DNA of 50,456 nucleotides from Dolichospermum sp. UHCC 0259 (GTDB lineage: Bacteria > Cyanobacteriota > Cyanobacteriia > Cyanobacteriales > Nostocaceae): assembly GCF_009711935.1 (NCBI RefSeq), contig NZ_VIKX01000303.1, positions 1 to 50,456 on the forward strand, written 5' to 3'. Below, piece after piece: positions 17,876 through 26,282 of this stretch; the stretch's first letter is position 1; each line of letters opens with the position of its first letter. The notes under the pieces are model-generated. The model was not told the DNA's origin and made no database searches. It saw only the letters and a program-made list of their open reading frames with translations. The position numbers and the translations under genes were made by a program.

Positions 17876-19033
17876 ATGAAAATCTTGCATATTTGTGCAA
17901 TTGGTGGTACAGCAAAGATACTTTTACTACCTCAGATAAAATATTTGTTGTCGCAAAAATTTGAGGTTGGCATAGCCTGTTCTCCAGGAAAAGAGGTAGA
18001 AGAGTTACAAAAAAATGGATACCAAATACATCCTGTGAATATTGATCGTAAGATATCGTTATTGTCCAGCTTAAAAAGTATTTATCACTTGACGAAAATC
18101 ATTCGGCAAAATCAATATGATCTTGTCCATGTTCATACACCAATTGCTGCTGTTTTAGGACGAATTGCCGCTAAAATTGCCGGAGTTAAATGCATTGTTT
18201 ACACTTCCCATGGGCTGCCATTTCATGATTTATCCACTCCTAGCCAGTATTACTTTTACTTTATAGTTGAAAAGCTGACTGCTTTAATCACTGATTTAAT
18301 TCTCAGCCAAAATTATGAGGATATTAGCACTGCTAAAAAACTTGGTCTTTGCCCACCTGAAAAACTGGCTTATTTAGGTAACGGTGTAGATATTGATCGC
18401 TTCCACCGTGAGCGACTCAATCCCATTCATCAGAGTGAATTACGGCAATCTTTAGGTATTCCAGAAACCGCCAATTTAATTGTTGGCACAATTGGGCGTT
18501 TAACTCGGAAAAAAGGTAGTGGATACCTGATAGAAGCCACTGCTAAATTAGTGGATAAATTTCCTAATTTACATATTCTGATAATTGGTGGTCAACTTAG
18601 TTCCGATCCTGAACCTTTCCAAACAGAACTAATGGCAAAAATTCGCAATCTGGGAATTGAGAACCACGTTACACTCACAGGCAACCGCCAAGATATACCA
18701 GAAATTTTAGGTCTTTTAGATGTCTTTACTTTACCTACTTTTACTCATGAAGGATTACCCCGATCTATTTTAGAAGCAATGGCGATGGGTTTACCAGTTG
18801 TGACCACAGATATTCGGGGATGTCGAGAAGCAGTATTACAGGAAAAAACAGGTTTAATTGTGCCTTCTCAAGATAGTGATAGATTAGCCGAGGCATTGGC
18901 AATTATGTTATCTAATTCCGAATTGCGACAAGCCTATGGTAACGAAGGAAGGAGGAGAGTAACAACTGAATATAATGAAGATTTTGTCTTTGAAAGACTG
19001 ACAAAATATTATCAAGAATTAGGCATTGATTGA
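17876..19033 (+). CDS. GT4 family glycosyltransferase (PglA-like)
   Basis: The 385-residue enzyme has HTPIAAVLGRIAAKIAG, YTSHGLPFH and ILSQNYEDISTAKKLG in the acceptor half, then GTIGRLTRKKGSGYLIEA, IIGGQLSSDP and the EX7E segment THEGLPRSILEAMAMGLP. This N-terminal pattern (VHVHTPIA and TSHG) is shared with PglA-type enzymes, which add the second sugar, often GalNAc, to undecaprenyl-diphospho-diNAcBac. Placed just upstream of the PglC-like initiating transferase gene, it may add the second residue. A 314-base gap with a terminator-like element follows. Confidence 0.85.
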   Translation: MKILHICAIGGTAKILLLPQIKYLLSQKFEVGIACSPGKEVEELQKNGYQIHPVNIDRKISLLSSLKSIYHLTKIIRQNQYDLVHVHTPIAAVLGRIAAKIAGVKCIVYTSHGLPFHDLSTPSQYYFYFIVEKLTALITDLILSQNYEDISTAKKLGLCPPEKLAYLGNGVDIDRFHRERLNPIHQSELRQSLGIPETANLIVGTIGRLTRKKGSGYLIEATAKLVDKFPNLHILIIGGQLSSDPEPFQTELMAKIRNLGIENHVTLTGNRQDIPEILGLLDVFTLPTFTHEGLPRSILEAMAMGLPVVTTDIRGCREAVLQEKTGLIVPSQDSDRLAEALAIMLSNSELRQAYGNEGRRRVTTEYNEDFVFERLTKYYQELGID

Positions 19034-19278
19034 TTGTAAACTAATGAAAAATGGGAATTTTGTTGTTAATAATTCTGTGTTTAGATCAAAATTTAGTTGC
19101 TGAAAAGCAGTGCCAAAATGACTACATAATTGCTAAAGATTTGTTTATCATTGCTAATAATTAGCAACTTAAAACAAACTACTAATGTCAATGCAAATCT
19201 CCTCCTAATCTAAATAAAACCGATAATAATAGAGCAAATATGCTGAGATTAATTAACATCTCTGCATTAAGTTTTGCT
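19034..19278 (+). other. AT-rich spacer before the initiating transferase gene
   Basis: The spacer holds no convincing gene. A 37-codon frame at 19051-19164 has no ribosome site or recognisable similarity. The region probably contains a promoter for the pglC-like gene, but none is clear. Confidence 0.4.
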
Positions 19279-19310
19279 GGAGAAATTCTCCTGAATTAAA
19301 TTCAGGTTTT
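19279..19310 (+). terminator. overlapping hairpins with T run, possible attenuator upstream of the pglC-like gene
   Basis: GGAGA/TCTCC (19279-19283 with 19287-19291) overlaps CCTGAAT/ATTCAGG (19290-19296 with 19300-19306), which is followed by TTTT. The two stems share bases 19290-19291, so both cannot form fully at once. It lies 38 bases before the next gene. It may end the preceding transcript or attenuate the following one. Confidence 0.4.
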
Positions 19311-19347
19311 GAGCGGTTTTTAATTACTGTAAATAAAAGGTTTATCC

Positions 19348-19980
19348 ATGATGACTGAAAATTTCCAGAGGCATCATCTAATCAGCAGATTAATTAAGTC
19401 TGGATTAGATAAACTCGTAGTAATTATTGCCTTAATTGTTCTTTCACCTTTAATGCTAGTAATTGCGATCGCTCTCTACCTAAATATGGGTAGTCCAATT
19501 TTCTTTATCCAACCTCGTCCAGGTAAAGATGCGCGAATTTTTAACTTTTATAAATTCCGCACTATGGCTAATGAGTGTGATGTCAATGGTAATTTTCTAC
19601 CTGATGAAAACCGTCTCACAACTTTGGGTAAATTTTTGCGCCAAACAAGTCTTGACGAACTTCCTCAACTGTGGAATATTGCTAAAGGAGATATGAGTTT
19701 TGTCGGACCACGTCCATTGTTAGTCCAATATCTTGACCGTTATACCCCAGAACAAGCAAGACGGCAAGAAGTCAAACCAGGGATTACAGGTTTAGCGCAA
19801 GTTCGAGGTCGAAATTCTCTGAGTTGGGAACAGAAATTTAACCTGGATATTTTCTATATCAACAATTGGAGTTTATTACTAGACTTACAAATAATTTTCC
19901 TCACTGTTTGGACAGTCCTTAAAAGACAAGGAATCAGTCAAGATAATCATGCAACGATGGAGGAATTTATGGGAGATTAA
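19348..19980 (+). CDS. initiating sugar-phosphate transferase (PglC-like, monotopic)
   Basis: This 210-residue enzyme transfers a sugar 1-phosphate from UDP-sugar to undecaprenyl phosphate, starting the lipid-linked repeat unit. One hydrophobic N-terminal segment (residues 20-48) forms the re-entrant membrane helix; then come FYKFRTM, the catalytic Asp-Glu of TSLDELPQLWNI, SFVGPRPLL and PGITGLAQVRGR. The short form lacks the four extra N-terminal helices of WbaP, so it is like PglC, whose substrate is UDP-diNAcBac. With the 4,6-dehydratase, acetyltransferase and aminotransferase genes of this locus that substrate is likely. The start is ATG ATG at 19348; AAAGG precedes it. A heptamer array begins seven bases past its stop. 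Confidence 0.9.
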   Translation: MMTENFQRHHLISRLIKSGLDKLVVIIALIVLSPLMLVIAIALYLNMGSPIFFIQPRPGKDARIFNFYKFRTMANECDVNGNFLPDENRLTTLGKFLRQTSLDELPQLWNIAKGDMSFVGPRPLLVQYLDRYTPEQARRQEVKPGITGLAQVRGRNSLSWEQKFNLDIFYINNWSLLLDLQIIFLTVWTVLKRQGISQDNHATMEEFMGD

Positions 19981-19987
19981 GGAAGAA

Positions 19988-20015
19988 GGAGTCAGGAGTC
20001 AGGAGTCAGGAGTTA
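19988..20015. repeat. tandem heptamer array (GGAGTCA)
   Basis: Three GGAGTCA copies (19988-20008) and a GGAGTTA variant, with further degenerate GGAAGAA stretches to about 20046. It starts seven bases after the stop of the pglC-like gene, purine strand in the sense direction. Confidence 0.9.
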
Positions 20016-20087
20016 GGAAGAAGAAGGAGTTAGGAAGAAGGAAGAACGATTTAGGAGCATTAACCAAAGATTAGGGGAGAATAAGTT

Positions 20088-20744
20088 ATGTCCAAAGTAG
20101 TGATTTTTGGAACTAGTGAAATTGCAGAAATAGCTCACTTTTACCTTAATTGTGATTCTGAACATGAGGTAGTTGGCTTTACTGTTGATGAAGACCATCT
20201 AAAAACAGAGAGTTTTTATAACTTACCAGTTGTCCCTTATGAAAAACTGGAAAAATATTATTCACCTGATGAATATAAATTATTTATCGCCATTAGTTAC
20301 CAACAAGTGAATAAGTTACGGGCAGAAAAATATTTAAATGCCAAAAATAGAGGATATAGCTTTATTTCCTATATTAGTTCCCAGGCATTTTATTATGGTA
20401 AATCAGTGGGTGAAAACTGCTTTATCATGGAAAATAATGTTATTCAACCTTTTGCTTCCATTGGTAACAACTGTCTGCTTGTGGGTGTAAATTCTATCGC
20501 GCATCACTGTGTGATTAACGATCATTGTTTCCTGACTTCTAATGTTGTTCTTGGTGGCGGATCAAATATAGGAGAATATACTTTTCTTGGTTTGAATACT
20601 ACGATCAGAAATTACATCAACATTGGCAAAGAAAATATTATTGGGGCAGGATCAATTATTCTCAGTGATACAGAAGATAGGGCTGTTTATTCCCCAGGAG
20701 AAACCCCAAAATTTGAAGTACCCAGCGACTTAGTACGTATTTGA
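20088..20744 (+). CDS. sugar N/O-acetyltransferase (PglD/NeuD-like)
   Basis: This protein has 218 residues. The N-terminal third is a small Rossmann-like nucleotide-sugar domain (VVIFGTSEIAEIAHFYL); the rest is a left-handed beta-helix of hexapeptide repeats (VGENCF, IGNNCL, VNSIAHHC, IGEYTF, IGKENI). The His139-His140 pair in SIAHHCVINDHC occupies the catalytic-base position of PglD. PglD uses acetyl-CoA to acetylate the C4 amine of UDP-4-amino sugar, giving UDP-diNAcBac. GGAG at 20075-20078 is well spaced from the ATG. It lies just after the PglC-like gene, but the matching aminotransferase gene is 8 kb downstream, past the NRPS-like block. The acetyl acceptor is inferred. Confidence 0.82.
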   Translation: MSKVVIFGTSEIAEIAHFYLNCDSEHEVVGFTVDEDHLKTESFYNLPVVPYEKLEKYYSPDEYKLFIAISYQQVNKLRAEKYLNAKNRGYSFISYISSQAFYYGKSVGENCFIMENNVIQPFASIGNNCLLVGVNSIAHHCVINDHCFLTSNVVLGGGSNIGEYTFLGLNTTIRNYINIGKENIIGAGSIILSDTEDRAVYSPGETPKFEVPSDLVRI

Positions 20745-20786
20745 AAAAGATTGATATAGGACTTCTATTTGATTTTTGAACACAGA

Positions 20787-20817
20787 GATCCCCGACTTCT
20801 CGAAGAAGTCGGGGATC
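20787..20817. repeat. perfect 14-bp hairpin (GATCCCCGACTTCT / AGAAGTCGGGGATC)
   Basis: This is a perfect palindromic stem with a CGA loop, 43 bases after the acetyltransferase stop. No T run follows on the plus strand. It resembles dispersed CCCCGACTTCT-type repeats of cyanobacteria and could slow transcription. Confidence 0.8.
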
Positions 20818-20844
20818 TGAAACCCTTACTGTTTACAAATCAAA

Positions 20845-20974
20845 TAAGTAGGTGGGCGTTAAAAATTGTCGTTGGGGCAAGGGAACAGGGAACAGGGAAC
20901 AGGGAACAGGAAGAGAGTTTTGAGTGATTTTACTTTTCTTCACATACCTTTAAATTTTTCTGTTCACCTACTTA
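20845..20974. mobile_element. MITE-like element with TA flanks, containing a heptamer array
   Basis: TAAGTAGGTG (20845-20854) and CACCTACTTA (20965-20974) are perfect inverted repeats. If the outer TA on each side is a target duplication, this is an IS630/mariner-type MITE. It encloses the GGGAACA array and no gene. Confidence 0.45.
20881..20910. repeat. tandem heptamer array (GGGAACA)
   Basis: Four GGGAACA copies plus GG. The same unit with the same copy number recurs inside the coding sequence of the following gene at 24815-24845. Confidence 0.92.
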
Positions 20975-21089
20975 TGATCGCTATATAAATACATTCCCTT
21001 AATAAAGGGAAAAAGCATTTTTCTGAAGCCAAATTATAATAATGCGGATCAGATTCGTCCATACATCCTGGGATGAGAATGTATGATTT

Positions 21090-21229
21090 CACCTGAGTTC
21101 AACATGAGAAAATTTTTGGAAAACTCGCCCCAAGTATGAGTCTCAAACCCTTATGATCTCGTTGAAAAAATCATAACTCCGTTCGTGTAGCGTCTCCGAA
21201 GGAGAAACTCCTAACACCGAACTCAGGTG
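21090..21229. repeat. inverted CACCTGAGTTC repeats upstream of the NRPS-like gene
   Basis: CACCTGAGTTC (21090-21100) and GAACTCAGGTG (21219-21229) are exact inverted copies 118 bases apart. Between them lies TCTCCGAAGGAGA, a small hairpin. A third copy with flanking similarity is at 32101. It ends 71 bases before the NRPS-like start and may be a MITE. Confidence 0.5.
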
Positions 21230-21300
21230 ATTTCTGATCTATCCTCAATCTCTCATTCATACCCAGAAAATTTGTGCAAATTCACGAGGATAAATGAATT

Positions 21301-24300
21301 ATGTCCAGCTTTTCTTGTTTTGTTGTCGGCGATGGTATTCTCGCTTTAAGTTGCTTAGAAATTCTGTTACAGAAAGAGAAAGACTGCCAAGTGTTGGGAG
21401 TGTATTCCACAGATAATTCCTTACAAACGTGGTCACAGGAACATGGCATTACCCATGCGGCTTCTCGAACCATTTTTCATAAAACCCTCCTGGGTGTTGA
21501 GTACGATTATCTTTTCAGTATTAATAATATTCACTGGATCATTCCAGAGGATGTGATTGCCCAGGCAAAAAAAGCCACAATTAACTACCATGACTCGCCC
21601 TTACCAAAGTATGCTGGCTTATATGCAACCTCTTGGGCTTTGCTAAACGGTGAAACTGAATATGCTGTTACTTGGCATGAAGTCTCTGCTGAAATTGATG
21701 CTGGGCGGATATTTAAACAAACATCTGTGCCAATTTTGGCAGATGATACAGTATTTAATCTGAATATTAGCTGCTTTAATGCCGCAGTTAGTTCCTTCGG
21801 GGAACTGGTAGAAGAACTAGTAATTGATGTTGCCAAGGCTTATCCTCAAGACCTATCGCAACGGAGTTATTTTAGCCCTAGCGATCGCCCAGATGCCGCC
21901 TCTGTGATCTCCTATGATGTTAGTAGTAAAGATATCTGTAATCTGGTCAAAGCATTAGATTTTGGTCCAACTCGCAATGAATTGGGTCTACCCAAAACTT
22001 GGCTACCAGGAGGGGTAGTTGTTGTGGGATCTGCCCGTTCAATTACATCTGACTACGGTACTCCTGGACAAGTGCTGAGACTGGATTCCCAAGGGATGTG
22101 TGTCGCCACCATAGATGGGGCTGTGCAGTTAAGTGGGTTCAGCACATTAAGCGGCAAAGATATTTCCCTAGCACAGTTGAAAGCAGATTATGGTGTCCGC
22201 GTCGGTGATATCCTACCGGTAATTGACACCAAGATCAGAAAGGCAATTACTGAACGGAATGCTGTCTTATGTCGTCATGAACCAGCTTGGGCAAAACAGT
22301 TGATGCAGCTTGCAGCTTTTCGGCATCCCTATTTACCATTGGCAACATCTGGTCAAAAACCAGATATCTCCATGCACCGCTATTCTATTTTGTCGTTAAC
22401 AGCGCAGGTAGCAGCGAAATCTCTGTTGTCCATGTTTGCTGCTTACTGTGGGCGACTGACAACCGAAACGGAATTTGATCTAGGACTGCAAACCGATTCC
22501 CAGCGCAGTATTGCTCCCGAAATATTTGCCCAACGAGTTCCGATTCGCGTGCAAACTCGGTCACTGAGCGAAGTCGAAGTGCAGGTTAATGAGTCTTTCA
22601 ATCATTTTCAACGGCGATTTGAAATAGCCCTAGATGATGCCTCTCGTTTGGGTAGCTTTAGACATACGCTGTTGAGACGTTATCCACAATTGCGGGATGG
22701 GAATGGAGGTGGTGATGATAATTTTCTGCCTGTAGCGATCGCTCTTGTTGCGTCCCCTGATCAAATAGATTGGCAATCCCTGGGAGCGTCTATGGCTTTG
22801 GTGGCTTATGAAGATGGAACTTTACCGGAATTAGTACATACTGGGTCACTCAATAACACTGACTCTAAAGCCATTGTTCAGCAACTTCAGAGTTTAATCA
22901 CCGCTTGTATTGAAGATCCTCAACAATCACTGCATCAATTACCACTACTCTCCGTTGCCCAACAACAGCGAATTTTGGTGGATTGGAACGACACAACCGA
23001 ACCCTTCCCGACTGATCTGTGTATCCATGAGTTATTGGCAATTCAGGCAGAACTTACTCCTGATGCGATCGCTGTCGTCTTCCAAGACCGAGAATTGACT
23101 TACCGGCAATTAAACGCCCAAGCCAATCAATTAGCGCACTATTTGCAACTACAGGGAGTTGGTCCCGATGTAATCGTGGGTCTTCATCTAGAAAGATCAT
23201 TAGAAATGATGATCGGCTTATTGGCAATTCACACAGCCGGTGGGGCATATCTTCCCCTTGATCCCGATTTCCCCGCAGATCGTCTGGCTTTCATGGTCAC
23301 AGATTCCCAAGCGATCGTCATCTTAACCCAGGAAAACCTAATTCCCCATCTCGTTGTTGATCATGATGTCCGCATTATCCCCATTGATACGCTGTGGGCA
23401 GAAATTACTCAACAACCCACCACAAATCCCCAGAGTCGAGTTAAACCCGAAAATCTGAGTTATGTAATTTACACCTCCGGTTCTACAGGGAAACCCAAGG
23501 GTGTGATGGTAGAACATCGTAATGTGGTTAACTTCTTCACGGGTATGGATGCTGTCATTGACCATGAACCACCGGGAGTATGGTTAGCAGTTACAAGTTT
23601 GTCCTTTGATATTTCCGTCTTGGAACTGTTCTGGACATTGGCTAGGGGATTTAAAGTAGTTATCTATAACCCCAAACAAGAACGGCAGCAGTCTAAGTCC
23701 CAACAGCCCATAGCCGTAAATAAATTACAACATACCGATTTTAGTCTCTTTTACTTTTCTAGCCATGAACAAGGGCAAGATGCGGCGGAAAAGTATCGGC
23801 TGTTGTTTGAGGGAGCTAAATTTGCTGATGCCAACGGCTTTAAAGCAGTTTGGACACCAGAACATCATTTTCATGCCTTTGGTGGCTTATTCCCCAATCC
23901 TGTAGTGAGCAGTGCAGCGATCGCCACGACCACCAAAAACATCCAAATTCGTGCAGGTAGCTGTGTTTCCCCCCTTCATAACACCGTGCGACTCACAGAA
24001 GATTGGTCTTTAGTAGATAACTTTTCCAACGGTCGGGTAGGAATATCCTTTGGGGCTGGCTGGCAACCCAATGACTTTATCCTCTCTCCCCTAACCTTCG
24101 AGAACCGCAAGGAAATAATGTTCCAGCAAATCGAGGAGGTACAGGCACTTTGGCGCGGAGAAACCCTACCATATCCCAACGGTAAAGGCGAAATCATCGA
24201 AGTACAAACCCTACCTCGTCCCATTCAACCCACCCTTCCCGTTTGGATCACAGCCGCCGGCAACCCCGAAACCTTCCAAATGGCAGGTGCGAGAGGCTTT

Positions 24301-25992
24301 AATATTTTGACTCACTTACTGGGGCAAAGTTTAGACGAGTTAGCCGCCAAAATTGCCATCTATCGGCAAGCTTATGCAGAAAACGGACATTCTGGCGAAG
24401 GCATTGTCAGCCTGATGATACATACTTTTGTGGGAGAAAGTGATGATATTGTCAAAGAAATTGTTCGTCAGCCCATGCGGCAATACTTGGCAAGTTCCCT
24501 CGATTTAATCAAACTTGCAGCCTGGTCTTTCCCCACTTTCAAACAGAAAACCACCAACGACAAAGGACAGTTTGCCGTATCCCATCTATCTGACCCAGAT
24601 ATGGCGGAAGTCCTAGATTTCTCCTTTGAACGGTACTTTGAAACTAGTGGTCTATTTGGAACTGTGGACACCTGTTTGCAGATGGTTGATCGGATTAAAG
24701 CCATTGGTGTCAATGAAATCGCCTGTCTGATTGACTATGGCGTAGATACAGATACAGTGCTATCTCAACTACCCCTACTGAATGAATTGAAGGCACGGGC
24801 TAATTACCAACAAAGGGAACAGGGAACAGGGAACAGGGAACAGGGCAATATTGAATCTATAGCTGATCTGATCAAACGTCATCAAGTAACACACCTGCAA
24901 TGTACCCCTTCTATGGCTGGTTTATTGATGGCAGAAACCGCTAACTACGAGGCTATGGGGCAACTTCGGCAAATGATGGTTGGTGGTGAAGCCTTGACTG
25001 AAGCCTTAGCAAATCAACTTCAGCAAATTATTCCGGGACAGATTCACAATATGTATGGTCCGACCGAAACCACCATCTGGTCAACAACCCATACTCTAGC
25101 TGAAGTTGATGGTATAGTTCCCCTGGGTCGTCCTATTGCCAACACTGAGTTATACATTCTCGACAAGAATCAGCAACCTGTGCCTGTTGGTGTCGCTGGT
25201 GAACTATATATTGGCGGTCAAGGCGTGACACGGGGCTATTTGCACAGACCAGAATTAACCCAAGAAAGGTTTGTACCTAATCCCTTTAGTGATGATACCA
25301 CTGCCCGTTTATACCGGACTGGCGACCTAGTTCGCTACCGAAGAGATGGCAATGTGGAATTCTTAGGACGGATGGATTTTCAGGTAAAAATACGGGGACA
25401 CCGGATTGAATTGGGAGAAATTGAGACGATTTTAAGCCGTCATGAAGCAGTTCGGGAAGCCGTGATTATCCTTCGTGAAGATATCCCTGGAGATCAGCGC
25501 CTTGTCGCCTATCTACTCCCACAGCCGGGACTTCAGCCATCTCCGGCAACTATGCGAGCATATTTACTCTCTCTATTACCTGAGTATATGGTTCCTTCTA
25601 ACTTTGTTGTCTTGGAGAAATTTCCCCTCACTCCTAATAATAAAGTTGACCGGAAAGCCTTACCTGCTCCCCTGTTAGTTGTTCAGTCTGAAGATAGTGT
25701 AAATACAACAATACCTAAAAATGATATTGAGCAAACCCTCATGGAAATCTGGCAGAAAGTGCTTCAGATTCCGCAAGTGGGAACTCAAGACAATTTCTTT
25801 CATCTAGGGGGTAATTCCTTAGTTGCCGTCCGATTAATTAAGGAAATTCTCTCAGCATTTAATGTAGATTTACCTTTAATTAGTTTATTTAAATCCCCCA
25901 CAATAACTGATCTCGCCAGACAGATTTCCGCACAAACTTTTGCGAATAAATCCCATGATCTCCAAGTTGATTTAATGGCAATATCTCAATAA
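21301..25992 (+). CDS. NRPS-like protein: formyltransferase - half condensation - adenylation interrupted by luciferase-like monooxygenase - carrier
   Basis: The protein has 1563 residues. Residues 1-315 form a formyltransferase domain with Asn95, His97 (NYHDSPLP) and Asp133 at the spacing of methionyl-tRNA formyltransferase. Residues 340-560 look like the C-terminal half of a condensation domain; no HHxxxDG is present. Residues 575-1480 are an adenylation domain with LTYRQL, YTSGSTGKPKG, FDIS, MYGPTE, YRTGDL, IRGHRIELGE and NNKVDRK. It is interrupted after FDIS by a MupA/Atu3671-type flavin monooxygenase (about 810-1165). The carrier Ser1506 is in LGGNSL. By eye the specificity residues are D, I, L, Q, M, G, M, I, W, K, close to the glycine code DILQLGLIWK as I remember it. 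No thioesterase is present. GAGGA precedes the ATG. It would make a formylated, perhaps hydroxylated, small aminoacyl thioester for the locus; the product is inference. Confidence 0.9.
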   Translation: MSSFSCFVVGDGILALSCLEILLQKEKDCQVLGVYSTDNSLQTWSQEHGITHAASRTIFHKTLLGVEYDYLFSINNIHWIIPEDVIAQAKKATINYHDSPLPKYAGLYATSWALLNGETEYAVTWHEVSAEIDAGRIFKQTSVPILADDTVFNLNISCFNAAVSSFGELVEELVIDVAKAYPQDLSQRSYFSPSDRPDAASVISYDVSSKDICNLVKALDFGPTRNELGLPKTWLPGGVVVVGSARSITSDYGTPGQVLRLDSQGMCVATIDGAVQLSGFSTLSGKDISLAQLKADYGVRVGDILPVIDTKIRKAITERNAVLCRHEPAWAKQLMQLAAFRHPYLPLATSGQKPDISMHRYSILSLTAQVAAKSLLSMFAAYCGRLTTETEFDLGLQTDSQRSIAPEIFAQRVPIRVQTRSLSEVEVQVNESFNHFQRRFEIALDDASRLGSFRHTLLRRYPQLRDGNGGGDDNFLPVAIALVASPDQIDWQSLGASMALVAYEDGTLPELVHTGSLNNTDSKAIVQQLQSLITACIEDPQQSLHQLPLLSVAQQQRILVDWNDTTEPFPTDLCIHELLAIQAELTPDAIAVVFQDRELTYRQLNAQANQLAHYLQLQGVGPDVIVGLHLERSLEMMIGLLAIHTAGGAYLPLDPDFPADRLAFMVTDSQAIVILTQENLIPHLVVDHDVRIIPIDTLWAEITQQPTTNPQSRVKPENLSYVIYTSGSTGKPKGVMVEHRNVVNFFTGMDAVIDHEPPGVWLAVTSLSFDISVLELFWTLARGFKVVIYNPKQERQQSKSQQPIAVNKLQHTDFSLFYFSSHEQGQDAAEKYRLLFEGAKFADANGFKAVWTPEHHFHAFGGLFPNPVVSSAAIATTTKNIQIRAGSCVSPLHNTVRLTEDWSLVDNFSNGRVGISFGAGWQPNDFILSPLTFENRKEIMFQQIEEVQALWRGETLPYPNGKGEIIEVQTLPRPIQPTLPVWITAAGNPETFQMAGARGFNILTHLLGQSLDELAAKIAIYRQAYAENGHSGEGIVSLMIHTFVGESDDIVKEIVRQPMRQYLASSLDLIKLAAWSFPTFKQKTTNDKGQFAVSHLSDPDMAEVLDFSFERYFETSGLFGTVDTCLQMVDRIKAIGVNEIACLIDYGVDTDTVLSQLPLLNELKARANYQQREQGTGNREQGNIESIADLIKRHQVTHLQCTPSMAGLLMAETANYEAMGQLRQMMVGGEALTEALANQLQQIIPGQIHNMYGPTETTIWSTTHTLAEVDGIVPLGRPIANTELYILDKNQQPVPVGVAGELYIGGQGVTRGYLHRPELTQERFVPNPFSDDTTARLYRTGDLVRYRRDGNVEFLGRMDFQVKIRGHRIELGEIETILSRHEAVREAVIILREDIPGDQRLVAYLLPQPGLQPSPATMRAYLLSLLPEYMVPSNFVVLEKFPLTPNNKVDRKALPAPLLVVQSEDSVNTTIPKNDIEQTLMEIWQKVLQIPQVGTQDNFFHLGGNSLVAVRLIKEILSAFNVDLPLISLFKSPTITDLARQISAQTFANKSHDLQVDLMAISQ
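24815..24845. repeat. GGGAACA heptamer array inside the NRPS-like coding sequence
   Basis: Four exact GGGAACA units plus GGG encode residues 1172-1183 (REQGTGNREQGN), exactly in the linker between the monooxygenase insert and the returning adenylation domain. The frame stays open. Confidence 0.95.
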
Positions 25993-26053
25993 ATATTCAT
26001 CCAGTATGGAACGTTTCTACAACAACAAATAAGACAGTAAATCATAGTCCCTT

Positions 26054-26204
26054 CGTAAGCATTCAGCCGTCAGAGATCAGCTATCAGCAAGAATTGAATT
26101 GATCAGCATTCTGAATATTAATTACTGATGTCAGTCTCCCCACTTCAAAACCCCTAAAATCTGGTTTTAGCTGACTGCTGACCACTGATAGCTGAATGCT
26201 TACG
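26054..26204. mobile_element. 151-base MITE with 14-base terminal inverted repeats and target duplication
   Basis: CGTAAGCATTCAGC (26054-26067) and GCTGAATGCTTACG (26191-26204) are perfect inverted repeats, with further partial inner matches (CAGCTATCAGC, CTGATAGCTG). TCCCTT occurs directly on both sides (26048-26053 and 26205-26210), a likely target duplication. It holds no gene. It fills most of the 290-base gap before the decarboxylase gene. Confidence 0.75.
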
Positions 26205-26205
26205 T

Positions 26206-26225
26206 CCCTTCCTCGCGGGGAAGGG
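26206..26225. repeat. palindromic repeat (CCCTTCC TCGCGG GGAAGGG)
   Basis: Seven-base perfect stem, 26206-26212 with 26219-26225. The MITE lies at its left base, so this repeat was apparently present first and served as target. Confidence 0.6.
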
Positions 26226-26282
26226 GGTTGTCGGCGGGCTTCTGAACTTTTTCTTCATCAATACTGAATCAAATAACTAAAA

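Noticed and set aside
19051-19164. A 37-codon plus-strand frame (begins MGILLLIILC) between the GT4 and pglC-like genes
   Set aside because: No ribosome site, AT-driven hydrophobic composition and no recognisable similarity; probably chance.
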